64,000 bases of DNA from positions 832,001 to 896,000 of the forward strand of contig NZ_VOSM01000001.1 of NCBI RefSeq assembly GCF_007997015.1, given 5' to 3'. The DNA comes from Lujinxingia vulgaris (GTDB lineage Bacteria > Myxococcota_A > Bradymonadia > Bradymonadales > Bradymonadaceae). The notes below the pieces were generated by a model. That model did not search any database and was not told where the DNA came from. It was given only the letters and a program-made list of their open reading frames with translations. The position numbers were made by a program, and so were the translations under genes. Position 1 is the first letter of the stretch, and every line of letters begins with the position of its first letter. Of the stretch, positions 54,858 to 63,835 are shown one piece after another.

Positions 54858-56140
54858 TGGCCGATCTGAGCTGCAATATCGCGGGCATTAAGTCGCCCAA
54901 CCCTTTCTGGTTGGCCTCGGCGCCGCCGACGAACACCGGTTACCAGGTGGCCAACGCCTTTGAAGCCGGATGGGGTGGGGCGGTCTGGAAGACCCTGGGT
55001 CAACCCATCGTCAACACCTGGTCGCGCTACGGGGCGATGGACCTCAACGGCCAGAAGATCGTGGGGCTCAATAATATTGAGCTCATCACCGACCGCCCGC
55101 TGGAGGTGAACCTCAAGGAGATCTACGAGGTTAAGAAGCGTTTTCCGAACAACGCTATCATCGTCAGCCTGATGGTGGAGTCGAAGCGCGAGGCCTGGCA
55201 CGAGATCGTCAAAAAGGCCGAGGATGCCGGGGCGGACGGGCTGGAGCTGAACTTCGGCTGCCCGCACGGAATGTCCGAGCGCGGCATGGGCGCGGCGGTG
55301 GGGCAGGTGCCCGAGTACTGCCAGCAGATCACTGAGTGGGTCAAAGAGGTGGCCACAGTGCCGGTGCTGGTGAAGTTGACGCCCAACGTCACCGACATCC
55401 GCTATCCGGCGCGCGCGGCGAAGGCCGCCGGCGCTGACGGGGTCAGCCTCATTAACACCATCAACAGCGTTATCGGGCTCGATATCGACACGCTCGCTCC
55501 GCGCCCCACGGTCAACGGGTGGTCGTCGCACGGCGGGTACTGCGGGCCGGCGGTCAAGCCGATCGCGCTCAACATGCTCTCGCAAATCGCTACCGACCCG
55601 GAGACCCTGGGGCTGCCCATCAGCGGTATTGGTGGCGTGAGCAACTGGAAGGATGCGGTGGAGTTCATCGCGCTGGGCGCGACGTCGGTGCAGGTCTGCA
55701 CCGCAGTGATGCACTACGGCTTCCGCATCATTGAAGACCTGTGTGACGGCCTCTCCAACTACCTCGATGAGCGTTCGATGACGCTCGATGAGCTCCGCGG
55801 CATCAGCCTGGAGCGCATCCACGATTGGAAAGAGCTCGATTTGAACTACGTGGTCAACGCGCGCATCGATCAGGATAAGTGCATCGGCTGCGGGCTTTGC
55901 TACACGGCGTGCGAAGACGGCGCGCACCAGGCGATCTTCTCGGAGCGCCGCGATGACGGCCGCACCTTTGTTGAGGTTAAGCCCGATGCTTGTGTCGGTT
56001 GCAACCTCTGCAGCCTGGTCTGCCCGGTCGATGGCTGCATCGAGATGGTCCAGATTCCCAACGATTTTGAGCCCTGCAGCTGGGAGGAGTACTCCAGTGG
56101 CGAAGGCGTCCTGGCCCCACGACCGACCTACGAGCGTTAA
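54857..56140 (+). CDS. preA: Dihydropyrimidine dehydrogenase, catalytic subunit PreA
   Basis: 427 residues from the ATG at 54857 with AAGGAG upstream, overlapping the last base of the preT stop. An FMN-binding dihydroorotate-dehydrogenase-like barrel ('NPFWLASAPPTNTGYQVAN', 'LELNFGCPHGMSERGMGAAV', 'VPVLVKLTPNVTDI', 'ISGIGGVSNWKDAVEFIALG') is followed by a ferredoxin-like C-terminus with two 4Fe-4S motifs ('CIGCGLCYTACEDG', 'CVGCNLCSLVCPVDGC'). It carries the pyrimidine-reducing site of the PreTA complex. Confidence 0.95.
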   Translation: MADLSCNIAGIKSPNPFWLASAPPTNTGYQVANAFEAGWGGAVWKTLGQPIVNTWSRYGAMDLNGQKIVGLNNIELITDRPLEVNLKEIYEVKKRFPNNAIIVSLMVESKREAWHEIVKKAEDAGADGLELNFGCPHGMSERGMGAAVGQVPEYCQQITEWVKEVATVPVLVKLTPNVTDIRYPARAAKAAGADGVSLINTINSVIGLDIDTLAPRPTVNGWSSHGGYCGPAVKPIALNMLSQIATDPETLGLPISGIGGVSNWKDAVEFIALGATSVQVCTAVMHYGFRIIEDLCDGLSNYLDERSMTLDELRGISLERIHDWKELDLNYVVNARIDQDKCIGCGLCYTACEDGAHQAIFSERRDDGRTFVEVKPDACVGCNLCSLVCPVDGCIEMVQIPNDFEPCSWEEYSSGEGVLAPRPTYER

Positions 56141-56248
56141 TCCGGCTCGCCGCTCATCGCCCGACCTCCTCGTCGAATCGACGTGTGGCGGACGATGGCG
56201 CGGCCGCCGAAAGTCTGAAAAAAGATTCCCCCCCGAGATGAGGTTTGC

Positions 56249-57631
56249 ATGTCGCAGCTTGTCATTCGTAACGGAGAGATCGTCACCGCCAGCCAGCGCT
56301 ACGTGGCGGATATCTACTGTGAAGACGGCACCATCAAAGCCATCGGCCCCAACCTGGATGTTCCGGCCGGTGTTGAGGAGTACGATGCCCGGGGCAAGTA
56401 TGTGTTCCCGGGCTTTATTGATCCGCACACCCACGTGCGCCTTCCCTTTATGGGCACGATGGCCGTCGACGATTATGAGTCGGCCACCGTCGCCGCGCTC
56501 TGCGGGGGCACGACCACGCTGATCGACTTCTGCATCCCGGAGCGCGATGAGTCGCCGCTTCACGCCTTCAACACCTGGCAGGAGGTCTCGCAGGGCAAAG
56601 CCTGCTCGGACTTCACATGGCATATGGCGGTGACGCGTTTTGACGAAGAGGTGGAGCGCGAGCTGCGCGAGATCGTCAGCCGTGGTGTGACCAGCTTCAA
56701 GGTCTTTCTGGCCTACGGCGGTGCGCTGGGTGTGGATGATGCAGCGTTGCTGGGGGTGATGAAGCTCGCAAAAGAGTTGGGCGTGGTGGTCACCGCGCAC
56801 TGCGAAAACTCCGAGATGATCGACACCCTGCAGAAGAAGCTCGTCGCCGAGGGCAAGATCGGCCCCGAGTGGCATGAGCCCAGCCGCCCCACCTATGTGG
56901 AGGCCGAGGGCACACGGCACTTCTGCAACCTTGCGCGCACCACCGGGGCGGAGGGCTACATCGTGCACCTCTCGTGTGAGGAGGCGCTCAAGGAGGCCGT
57001 CGACGCGCAACTGGCCGGCGCCAACGTGTGGGTGGAGACCCTCATTCAGCATCTGGTGCTCGACCACACCGATGCGGAGCGCCCCAACTTCGAAGGGGCC
57101 AAATTCGTGATGAGCCCGCCCCTGCGCGACAAGAGCAACCAGGACCCGCTCTGGAACGGGTTTGCAAAAGGCATCATCGCCACACTTGGCAGCGACCACG
57201 CGCCCTTCGACATGGAGCAGAAGCGCATGGGGGAGGATAACTTCTGCCTGATCCCCAACGGCATCCCCTCGCTCGAAGATCGCGTGCGCGTCTTCTTCAC
57301 CGAAGGCGTGCAAACTGGCCGCGTGGACATTCACCGCTTTGTGGATGCTGCCAGCACCCAGGCGGCCAAAATCTTCGGGCTCTTTCCGAAGAAGGGCACC
57401 ATTCAGATCGGCAGTGACGCCGACCTGGTGGTCTATGACCCCGAGGTCAAAGAGAAGCTCAGCGTGGAGACCCACCACATGAACGTGGACTACAACCCCT
57501 TTGAGGGGCGCGAGGTTCAGGGGCGCTGCGAGCTTGTGACGGTGCGCGGCAACGTCCAGGTGCGCGACGGGGAATTCGTGGGCCAGAAGGGCATCGGGGA
57601 GTTTCTTAAGCGTAAGCCGAAGATGAGCTGA
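56249..57631 (+). CDS. hydA: Dihydropyrimidinase (D-hydantoinase family)
   Basis: 460 residues. It hydrolyses dihydrouracil or dihydrothymine to the N-carbamoyl beta-amino acid. Binuclear zinc-site landmarks: 'FIDPHTHVRLPFMGT' (HxH), 'TSFKVFLAYGG' with the carboxylated Lys, 'VVTAHCENSEMID', 'YIVHLSCEEAL' and 'ATLGSDHAPFDMEQK' with the Asp ligand. The C-terminus 'GSDADLVVYDPEVKEKLS' is typical. It follows preA by 108 bp. Allantoinase or dihydroorotase identity is less likely given the preTA context. Confidence 0.93.
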   Translation: MSQLVIRNGEIVTASQRYVADIYCEDGTIKAIGPNLDVPAGVEEYDARGKYVFPGFIDPHTHVRLPFMGTMAVDDYESATVAALCGGTTTLIDFCIPERDESPLHAFNTWQEVSQGKACSDFTWHMAVTRFDEEVERELREIVSRGVTSFKVFLAYGGALGVDDAALLGVMKLAKELGVVVTAHCENSEMIDTLQKKLVAEGKIGPEWHEPSRPTYVEAEGTRHFCNLARTTGAEGYIVHLSCEEALKEAVDAQLAGANVWVETLIQHLVLDHTDAERPNFEGAKFVMSPPLRDKSNQDPLWNGFAKGIIATLGSDHAPFDMEQKRMGEDNFCLIPNGIPSLEDRVRVFFTEGVQTGRVDIHRFVDAASTQAAKIFGLFPKKGTIQIGSDADLVVYDPEVKEKLSVETHHMNVDYNPFEGREVQGRCELVTVRGNVQVRDGEFVGQKGIGEFLKRKPKMS

Positions 57632-57784
57632 CGCGCGGTCTGCGCCGGCTCGTCGCCGGAGTTCTTTATCACTACACATGTCAGGTCTGACGCTGCGCGC
57701 CGGCGCGCCAACGAGTCGATCCTCAGACTCACCGGGGCGCCAGCGCGCGCGGTGTCGGATGACCCACACAAAAGGAGCAAGGCG

Positions 57785-59284
57785 ATGAGCGAGTTGAAAC
57801 TTTCTTTTGCGACCCGGGGCTACGAGTTTACCCCCTATGTGCAGGCCAATAACTGGATCGGCGGTGCCTGGAAGCCCGCGAGCACCGGTGCGACGCAGAA
57901 TGTGATCAACCCGCGCCATGGCAAGTCCATGGGCAAGGTGGTTGACTCCGGCGCGGCCGATGTCGCGGAGGCCTACGCGGCGGCGAAGGCGGCGCTGCCG
58001 GAGTGGAAGGCGCTTCCGATCCGTGAGCGCGCTCAGGTGCTCTACAAAGTGAAAGAGCTGATGGAGGCCAACCTCGAAGAGCTCTCCTGGCTGCTCTCGC
58101 ACGAGAACGGCAAGACCATCGGGCAGGCGCGCGGCGAAGTGCTCAAGGGTATCGAGTGCGTGGAGATGGGCGCCTCCCTGCAGAATATGGCCGACGGCGG
58201 ACAGCTCGATGTCAGCCGCGGGGTCAACTGCAAGGTGATCCACGAGGCGGTGGGTGTGGTCGCCGGCATCGTGCCTTTTAACTTCCCGACGATGGTGCCG
58301 CTGTGGATGCTTCCGCAGGCTCTGGTGGCTGGCAACACCTTCATTCTTAAGCCCTCGGAGAAGGTGCCCTACGGGGCGATGCGCCTGGCGGAGATCTTCA
58401 AAGAAGCCGGTCTTCCCGACGGGGTGCTCAACATCGTCAACGGCGGCAAAGAAGCTGTGGAGGCGATCATCGACCATGACGGCATTGGTGCGGTGGCCTT
58501 TGTGGGCTCCACGCCGATCGCGAAGCTGCTCTACGCCCGGGGCGCCGAGACCGGCAAAAAGGTGCTCGGCCTGGGCGGCGCGAAGAACCACCTGGTGGTC
58601 GTGCCCGACGCCTCTCCGGAGGTGACGTCGGCCAACGTTGTCGCCTCGTATACCGGCTGCGCCGGACAGCGCTGCATGGCAGCGTCTGTGCTCCTGGCAG
58701 TGGGTAATGTCGATCACATTCTTGACGATGTGGCCGAGAAGTCCCGCGCGCTCGTTGTCGGTCAGGACATCGGTGCGGTTGTCTCGAAAGAGTCGCGCGA
58801 CCGCATCGTGCGCTACATCGATGAGGCTGAGGCTGCAGGCGCGACGATTCTCGTCGACGGGCGAGGCGCAAAGGTTGAGGGCTCGGAGGGCTACTGGGTC
58901 GGGCCGACCATCATCGATGGGTGCACCCCGGATATGGCGTGTGTGCGCGAAGAGATTTTTGGGCCGGTGCTCTCGGTGATTCGTGTCGATACGCTCGATA
59001 AGGCGCTCGACATTGAAAACGCCAGCCCCTTCGGCAACGCCGCATGCATTTACACGACCAGCGGCGCGGTGGCGGAGCGAGCCATCAACCGATTTGAGGC
59101 CGGGATGTGTGGCGTGAACATCGGCGTGCCCGTGCCGCGTGAGCCCTTCGCGTTTGGCGGCTGGAATGACAGCAAGTTCGGCCACGGCGATATGACCGGC
59201 ATGGACGGGTTCCGCTTCTGGACGCGTCCGCGCAAGGTCACCGTGAAGTGGGAGCTTCAGTCCGATGAGACCTGGATGTCCTGA
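57785..59284 (+). CDS. mmsA: CoA-acylating methylmalonate/malonate-semialdehyde dehydrogenase
   Basis: 499 residues from the ATG at 57785 (AAAGGAGC upstream). It converts (methyl)malonate semialdehyde, NAD+ and CoA to propionyl- or acetyl-CoA plus CO2. Diagnostic motifs of this aldehyde-dehydrogenase subgroup are 'IVPFNFPTMVPLWMLPQAL', 'VGSTPIAKLLYARGAETGK', 'GAKNHLVVVPDA' and the catalytic-Cys motif 'GCAGQRCMAASV'. Late 'EEIFGPVLSVIRVDTLD' is conserved in the superfamily. It completes degradation of beta-alanine or beta-aminoisobutyrate from pyrimidines and could also serve valine or inositol breakdown. Confidence 0.93.
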   Translation: MSELKLSFATRGYEFTPYVQANNWIGGAWKPASTGATQNVINPRHGKSMGKVVDSGAADVAEAYAAAKAALPEWKALPIRERAQVLYKVKELMEANLEELSWLLSHENGKTIGQARGEVLKGIECVEMGASLQNMADGGQLDVSRGVNCKVIHEAVGVVAGIVPFNFPTMVPLWMLPQALVAGNTFILKPSEKVPYGAMRLAEIFKEAGLPDGVLNIVNGGKEAVEAIIDHDGIGAVAFVGSTPIAKLLYARGAETGKKVLGLGGAKNHLVVVPDASPEVTSANVVASYTGCAGQRCMAASVLLAVGNVDHILDDVAEKSRALVVGQDIGAVVSKESRDRIVRYIDEAEAAGATILVDGRGAKVEGSEGYWVGPTIIDGCTPDMACVREEIFGPVLSVIRVDTLDKALDIENASPFGNAACIYTTSGAVAERAINRFEAGMCGVNIGVPVPREPFAFGGWNDSKFGHGDMTGMDGFRFWTRPRKVTVKWELQSDETWMS

Positions 59285-59371
59285 GTGAAGTCGCTGCCGT
59301 GCCTCGTGCGTGAGGCGCGGCAGCGTCGGGCAGGGTGTGGCACAAACTTTTTCTGCGACCCGAGGAATGCG

Positions 59372-60691
59372 ATGGAATCTCAGGACATGATCGACCTCTG
59401 TAAGAAGCACACCATGTACACCTGGACGGCCGGTGAGAACGTCGAGCCGATCCCGGTGGAGCGCGCCGAGGGCGTGTACTTCTACACGCCCGAAGGAAAG
59501 CGTTTTCTCGACTTCAACAGTCAGCTGATGAGCGTGAACATCGGCCACAGTCACCCGCGGGTGATCGAGGCGATGCATCAGCAGCTTCAGCAGGTGGCCT
59601 ACGTCTACCCGGGCACCGCCACCGCAGTGCGCGCGCGCGTCGCGAAGATGCTCTCGGAGCTCGTACCGGGCGACATCAACACCTTTTTCTTCACGCTGAG
59701 TGGGGCGGAGTCCAACGAGAACGCGATTAAGGCGGCACGCAGCTACACCGGCCGCTTTAAGATCCTTAGCCGTTACCGCAGCTACCACGGTGCGACCAAC
59801 GCCACGATGCAGCTCACCGGCGATCCGCGACGCTGGGCCAACGAGCCCGGGAGCCCCGGGTTTATCAAGGTGATGGATCCTCGCCCTTACCACTACAGCT
59901 TCGGTGAGAGCGAAGAAGAGCAAACCGCGCGCAACCTCGAGTACCTCGAAGAAGTCATTATGTACGAGGGGCCCGACACGATCGCGGCAATGTTTGTGGA
60001 GACCATCACCGGGACCAACGGGATTCAGCCGCCGCCCAAAGGGTATCTCAAAGGTCTCAAAGCGCTTTTGGAGAAGTACGGCATCCTGATGGTGTGCGAT
60101 GAGGTGATGTGCGGGTTCGGGCGCACCGGCAAGATGTTTGGCTTTGAGCATTACGACGTGGTGCCCGACATCGTCACGATGGCCAAAGGCCTGACCAGCT
60201 CTTACGCCCCGCTGGGCGCGATGGGCGTGAGTGATGCCATCGCCGAGCATTTTAAGAAAAACACCTTCTGGGGCGGTCTGACTTACAACTCGCACTGCCT
60301 TGCGCTCTCGGCGGCGGAGGCCTCGATTCAGGTGATGCTCGACGAGAAACTGGTCGAGAACGCCGCTCGCCTGGAGTCGGTGATGCGCGAGGAGATGGAC
60401 CGCCTTAAGGAGCGTCACCCCTCCTTTAAAGAGGGCCGCGCGTTGGGGCTGTTCGGCATGATCGACGTGCAGAAGAACAGCGTTGGCGAGCGCATCGCGC
60501 CTTTTAACGGGAGCCATCCGGCGATGACGAAGCTCGGGCAGTTCTTCCGTGACAACGGGCTCTTTACCTTCGTGCGTTGGGGGAGCTTTATGTGCAACCC
60601 GCCGCTGTGCATCACCGAAGAGCAGCTTCGCGAAGGTTTTGCGATCATCGATCGCGGCATGGAGATCACCGACGCGGCGTTTGAGGGCTGA
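59372..60691 (+). CDS. Class III aminotransferase, probably beta-alanine:pyruvate type
   Basis: 439 residues from the ATG at 59372 (GAGGAATGCG upstream), 88 bp after the dehydrogenase gene. A PLP fold-type I enzyme: 'FLDFNSQLMSVNIGHSHPRV', 'FFTLSGAESNENAIKAAR', 'YRSYHGATNATMQLTGDPR', 'MVCDEVMCGFGRTGKMF' and the Lys-containing 'IVTMAKGLTSSYAPLGAM'. By context it converts beta-alanine (and beta-aminoisobutyrate) to the semialdehyde used by the preceding enzyme. Taurine- or putrescine-type aminotransferases look similar. Confidence 0.88.
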   Translation: MESQDMIDLCKKHTMYTWTAGENVEPIPVERAEGVYFYTPEGKRFLDFNSQLMSVNIGHSHPRVIEAMHQQLQQVAYVYPGTATAVRARVAKMLSELVPGDINTFFFTLSGAESNENAIKAARSYTGRFKILSRYRSYHGATNATMQLTGDPRRWANEPGSPGFIKVMDPRPYHYSFGESEEEQTARNLEYLEEVIMYEGPDTIAAMFVETITGTNGIQPPPKGYLKGLKALLEKYGILMVCDEVMCGFGRTGKMFGFEHYDVVPDIVTMAKGLTSSYAPLGAMGVSDAIAEHFKKNTFWGGLTYNSHCLALSAAEASIQVMLDEKLVENAARLESVMREEMDRLKERHPSFKEGRALGLFGMIDVQKNSVGERIAPFNGSHPAMTKLGQFFRDNGLFTFVRWGSFMCNPPLCITEEQLREGFAIIDRGMEITDAAFEG

Positions 60692-60724
60692 GGTAAGCCG
60701 TCGCAATCGTGTGGTGAGAGAACG

Positions 60725-60755
60725 CCGCGGGCCCGATGGGCCCGCGGTTTTTTTT
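60725..60755 (+). terminator. Terminator of the pyrimidine-degradation operon
   Basis: CCGCGGGCCC (60725-60734) pairs perfectly with GGGCCCGCGG (60738-60747) around a 3-base loop, followed by eight T. Confidence 0.95.
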
Positions 60756-60801
60756 GTGATGAAGCGTTGAAACCTGGGTTGGGGACCACGGGGCGTGGTC
60801 T

Positions 60802-61227
60802 TCATGCAGGCGTCGTCTCGTAGGTATTCTTAAGGTCCGTCAGGGAGCGTTGAATGAGCTCGCGCAGGGCGCCCTCATCGATGTCCGCGAGCTTGTTGAT
60901 GTAGAGGCAGGATTTGCCCGTCTTGTGTTTGCCCAGGCGGCCCATAATGTCTTCTGCGCCCTCAAAGCCCGACATGATGTAGAGGGAGATGTTGCGTTTA
61001 CGTGGCGAGAACCCCGCCAGCATCCAGTCGCCCTCGCGGCCGCTTTTGTAGACGTAGTGGTAGGTGCCAAAACCCACGATGGCGTCGCCCCACATCACCG
61101 CCGGGGCGCCGACTTCCTCTTCAAAGATTTCGAGCAGGCGCAGGCAATCCTCGCGGCGCTTCGGATCTTCGACGGCGTTGAGGACTTCGGCGGGGTTCTG
61201 GTCGGTGGGTTGTGTTTTCAGTGACAT
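60802..61227 (-). CDS. DUF1801-domain protein
   Basis: 141 residues from the ATG at 61227 (TTGGAG upstream). It matches the DUF1801/YdhG-like pattern by 'VEDPKRREDCLRLLEIFEEE', 'APAVMWGDAIVGFGTYHYVY', 'FSPRKRNISLYIM' and 'KHKTGKSCLYINKLADID'. The family is small, cytoplasmic and uncharacterised. It is convergent with the aminotransferase gene across the terminator. Confidence 0.85.
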   Translation of the reverse strand: MSLKTQPTDQNPAEVLNAVEDPKRREDCLRLLEIFEEEVGAPAVMWGDAIVGFGTYHYVYKSGREGDWMLAGFSPRKRNISLYIMSGFEGAEDIMGRLGKHKTGKSCLYINKLADIDEGALRELIQRSLTDLKNTYETTPA

Positions 61228-61327
61228 GGTTGCTCCAAAATTCTAGGGGTGATGCTTCAACGATGGGGCGGCTGAGGGCCGGAGAAGTCCACATGAGCTG
61301 CCGCGAACAGGCACCCATCGTAGCCGT

Positions 61328-62944
61328 TCAGGGAAGGGTAGCGAGCTTTTGCCAGAGATCCAGAAGGGCGCGGCGGTCGACTTTTCCGGCCGGGGTCAGG
61401 GGCAGGGTGTCGGTAAACCGAAGGTCGCGAGGGAGCTTGTACCCGGCGAGTTGCGGGCGCAGGTGGTCGATGATGGATGACGATTCGGGCGGCTGCGAGA
61501 CGTTCGCAGGATGGAGGATCGCTACGACGCGTTGTCCCCAGTGGCTGTCATCGATACCCAGCACGGCGGCCTGAGCGATGTCGGGATGTTCCACCAGTAG
61601 CGCTTCGACTTCGGCGGGCGCGACGTTTTCGCCGCCGCTAATGATGACATCGTCGAGGCGTCCTTCCACATAGAGAAAGCCCTCGTCGTCGAGGTGACCG
61701 AAGTCGCCGGTGAGGTAGTCGCCGTCGCGAAAGGACTGCGTCGTGCCGTGCGCGTCACCCAGATAGGCGCTGGCGAGTTGGGGGCCACGCACCACAATCT
61801 GCCCGGAGTGACCCGTGGCGAGTCGATTGCCTTGAGGGTCTTCGATCCAGACTTCGACATCGGCAGGAGGGACGCCGGCTGAGGCTTGTCGAGGATCGCT
61901 GACGCCGAGGATGCCCGGGGGCATCAGCGTGACCATCGGGCCGGCTTCGGTCATCCCGTAGCCTTGCAAGAGATCAAGGCCCAGCTCGCGCGCCATCTCG
62001 ACGTAGGAGGGCGGCATGGGGGCGCCGCCGCAGATGCCAAAACGCATCATGGCGAGTGAGGTCTGCTGGCGACGGGCAGCGTCGAAGAGGGCGCGCCACA
62101 TGGTGGGGACCATCACCGCGGCGCGTGCACGACCGGAGGTGATGAGCGGGAGCAGGGCGTCGGGGGCAAATCGGGAGGCTATCTGCAAGGGGGCGCCCGT
62201 GGCGATCGCGGCGGCGCTAAGCGCGCTAAAACCGGCGACGTGGAAGTTGGGAGCGACCACAAGCACCGGCTCGTCGGCGCGAAGGTGCGTCATAGTGGCA
62301 AATTGCCGGGCGTTATGGGCGATGGTGCGACGGGTGTGGGCGACATGCTTCGGGCGGCCGGTGGTGCCGCCGGTGGTCATGATGAGCCAGGGACGATCTT
62401 CCGAATCGTCGTCGGGAGCGGCATCCGCCGGGTTGGAGACGAGGGGAGTGGGAGCAATGCCCGAGGCGCTCCACTCTAAGACATCACCCACGACGTCGGC
62501 CCACAGGGCGTCGCGCTCCATGACGCGCGCGCGATGTTCGGAAGACGTCTCGGACGCGCGCTCCAGGGCCTCTCGGGTCGTCTCTTCGAGGTTGTTTTCG
62601 ACGACAAGGGCGCTGAGTTCAAAGGGCAGGGCGCCCAGCGCTGCGGCGAGCTCTCGTGAGCTCCAGCGGTAGTTCAGCGGCCAGAAGGATGCTCCTAAAT
62701 GGGCGCAGGCCAGCGCCAGGCTCCAGGCAATGGGGTGATTTGTGCCGCAGTAGGCGACGGTAGTGCCGGCGCGAACCCCGGCGTCTGAGAGAAGGTGTCC
62801 GAGGCGATCGACGATGGTCGCCCACTCGCGCCAGGTCGCCGAGCCGCGCAGGTCGTCGGCGCGCCAGGCCGTGGCGTGGGGCCGCTCTTTGGCGTGGGCA
62901 GCGAGAGCCGCAGGCAGGTCGAAGTTGGGTTGGAGCTCGGTCAT
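61328..62944 (-). CDS. AMP-forming acyl-CoA synthetase/ligase
   Basis: 538 residues from the ATG at 62944 (weak TTGAG site; an ATG at 62968 is in frame). The adenylating superfamily is clear: P-loop motif 'MTTGGTTGRPKHVAHTRRT' (A3), 'LLQGYGMTEAGPMVTLMPP' (A5), 'YLTGDFGHLDDEGFLYVEGR' (A7), 'DVIISGGENVAPAEVE' (A8) and 'LPLTPAGKVDRRALLDL' (A10). It activates a carboxylic acid to its CoA thioester; chain-length preference cannot be read. It is monocistronic, 100 bp downstream of the leftward DUF1801 start. Confidence 0.9.
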   Translation of the reverse strand: MTELQPNFDLPAALAAHAKERPHATAWRADDLRGSATWREWATIVDRLGHLLSDAGVRAGTTVAYCGTNHPIAWSLALACAHLGASFWPLNYRWSSRELAAALGALPFELSALVVENNLEETTREALERASETSSEHRARVMERDALWADVVGDVLEWSASGIAPTPLVSNPADAAPDDDSEDRPWLIMTTGGTTGRPKHVAHTRRTIAHNARQFATMTHLRADEPVLVVAPNFHVAGFSALSAAAIATGAPLQIASRFAPDALLPLITSGRARAAVMVPTMWRALFDAARRQQTSLAMMRFGICGGAPMPPSYVEMARELGLDLLQGYGMTEAGPMVTLMPPGILGVSDPRQASAGVPPADVEVWIEDPQGNRLATGHSGQIVVRGPQLASAYLGDAHGTTQSFRDGDYLTGDFGHLDDEGFLYVEGRLDDVIISGGENVAPAEVEALLVEHPDIAQAAVLGIDDSHWGQRVVAILHPANVSQPPESSSIIDHLRPQLAGYKLPRDLRFTDTLPLTPAGKVDRRALLDLWQKLATLP

Positions 62945-63383
62945 GGCGAATCTCAAGGGGGGCGTCATGAGGAGACGTCGAGGAACGTGTCACATCGGGT
63001 GGTGCGGGGACGACGCAACGATCAGATGGCAGTGGAAGGCGCGAGCGAGAAGTTCGGCGAAGCAGACAGCGTGCTCGTGGTCTGGCGAGGTGAACCCCTC
63101 CTCGTCATCCGGCAGCTCCGATGGTGCGCACCCGGGAGGTGGGGGCGAGCGAAAAACGGATCTTTTTTTCAGTACTTCTGAGCGCGATCTTCGAGGCGGG
63201 TGAAAAGGGCAGGTCGGGCCATTCAGCAACTCGGCGTGGCAACATCCTGAAATTCAAACGTTTATGGGTGGATTCGGCTTCTCGAGAGGGCGTCCTGAAT
63301 AAAAAAAATCAAAAGTGCGTTGACACCGAAGAGAGCGTTGTGGCACATAATGCTCATCGCGGCGGCGCTGACCGCCAGAACAA
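62945..63383. other. Intergenic region between the acyl-CoA ligase and tRNA-Asn
   Basis: 439 bases. No open frame here has a ribosome site or a recognisable product. The right end (63290-63351) is A/T-rich and holds the tRNA promoter. The left end should contain the leftward promoter of the ligase gene, which I cannot place. Confidence 0.5.
63299..63351 (+). promoter_or_regulatory. Promoter of tRNA-Asn with A-tract upstream element
   Basis: TTGACA at 63320-63325 and CATAAT at 63346-63351, with a long 20-base spacer. A run of A (AAAAAAAATCAAAAG, about 63300-63315) sits just upstream, like an UP element. The tRNA begins 32 bases past the -10 box. Confidence 0.55.
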
Positions 63384-63455
63384 TCCGGCGTAGCTCAGGG
63401 GTAGAGCGAGCGGCTGTTAACCGCTTGGTCGTAGGTTCAAATCCTACCGCCGGAG
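63384..63455 (+). tRNA. tRNA-Asn (anticodon GTT)
   Basis: Acceptor TCCGGCG pairs with CGCCGGA, with G as discriminator. The anticodon stem GCGGC/ACCGC flanks loop TGTTAA with anticodon GTT. The T-arm is GTAGG-TTCAAAT-CCTAC. CCA is not encoded. Confidence 0.95.
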
Positions 63456-63462
63456 CTTCATG

Positions 63463-63490
63463 AGGCCCAGGCTAGTCAGCCTGGGCCTTT
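63463..63490 (+). terminator. Terminator after tRNA-Asn
   Basis: AGGCCCAGGCT pairs with AGCCTGGGCCT around a 4-base loop, followed by TTTCATTT. Confidence 0.85.

Positions 63491-63835
<345 letters not shown>

Noticed and set aside
57637..57672. A terminator-like GC-rich segment after the dihydropyrimidinase gene
   Set aside because: The CGCCGG elements are direct rather than inverted repeats, and only a 4-bp stem is possible.
54443..60805. A 2120-codon open frame on the minus strand across the pyrimidine-degradation genes
   Set aside because: It lies antisense to five well-supported enzymes. Its product is rich in His, Arg and Gly, as expected of a reverse complement of high-GC genes, and shows no domain.
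62990..63229. A 79-codon minus-strand open frame near tRNA-Asn
   Set aside because: TTG start without a ribosome site; overlapping frames on the other strand are equally open.
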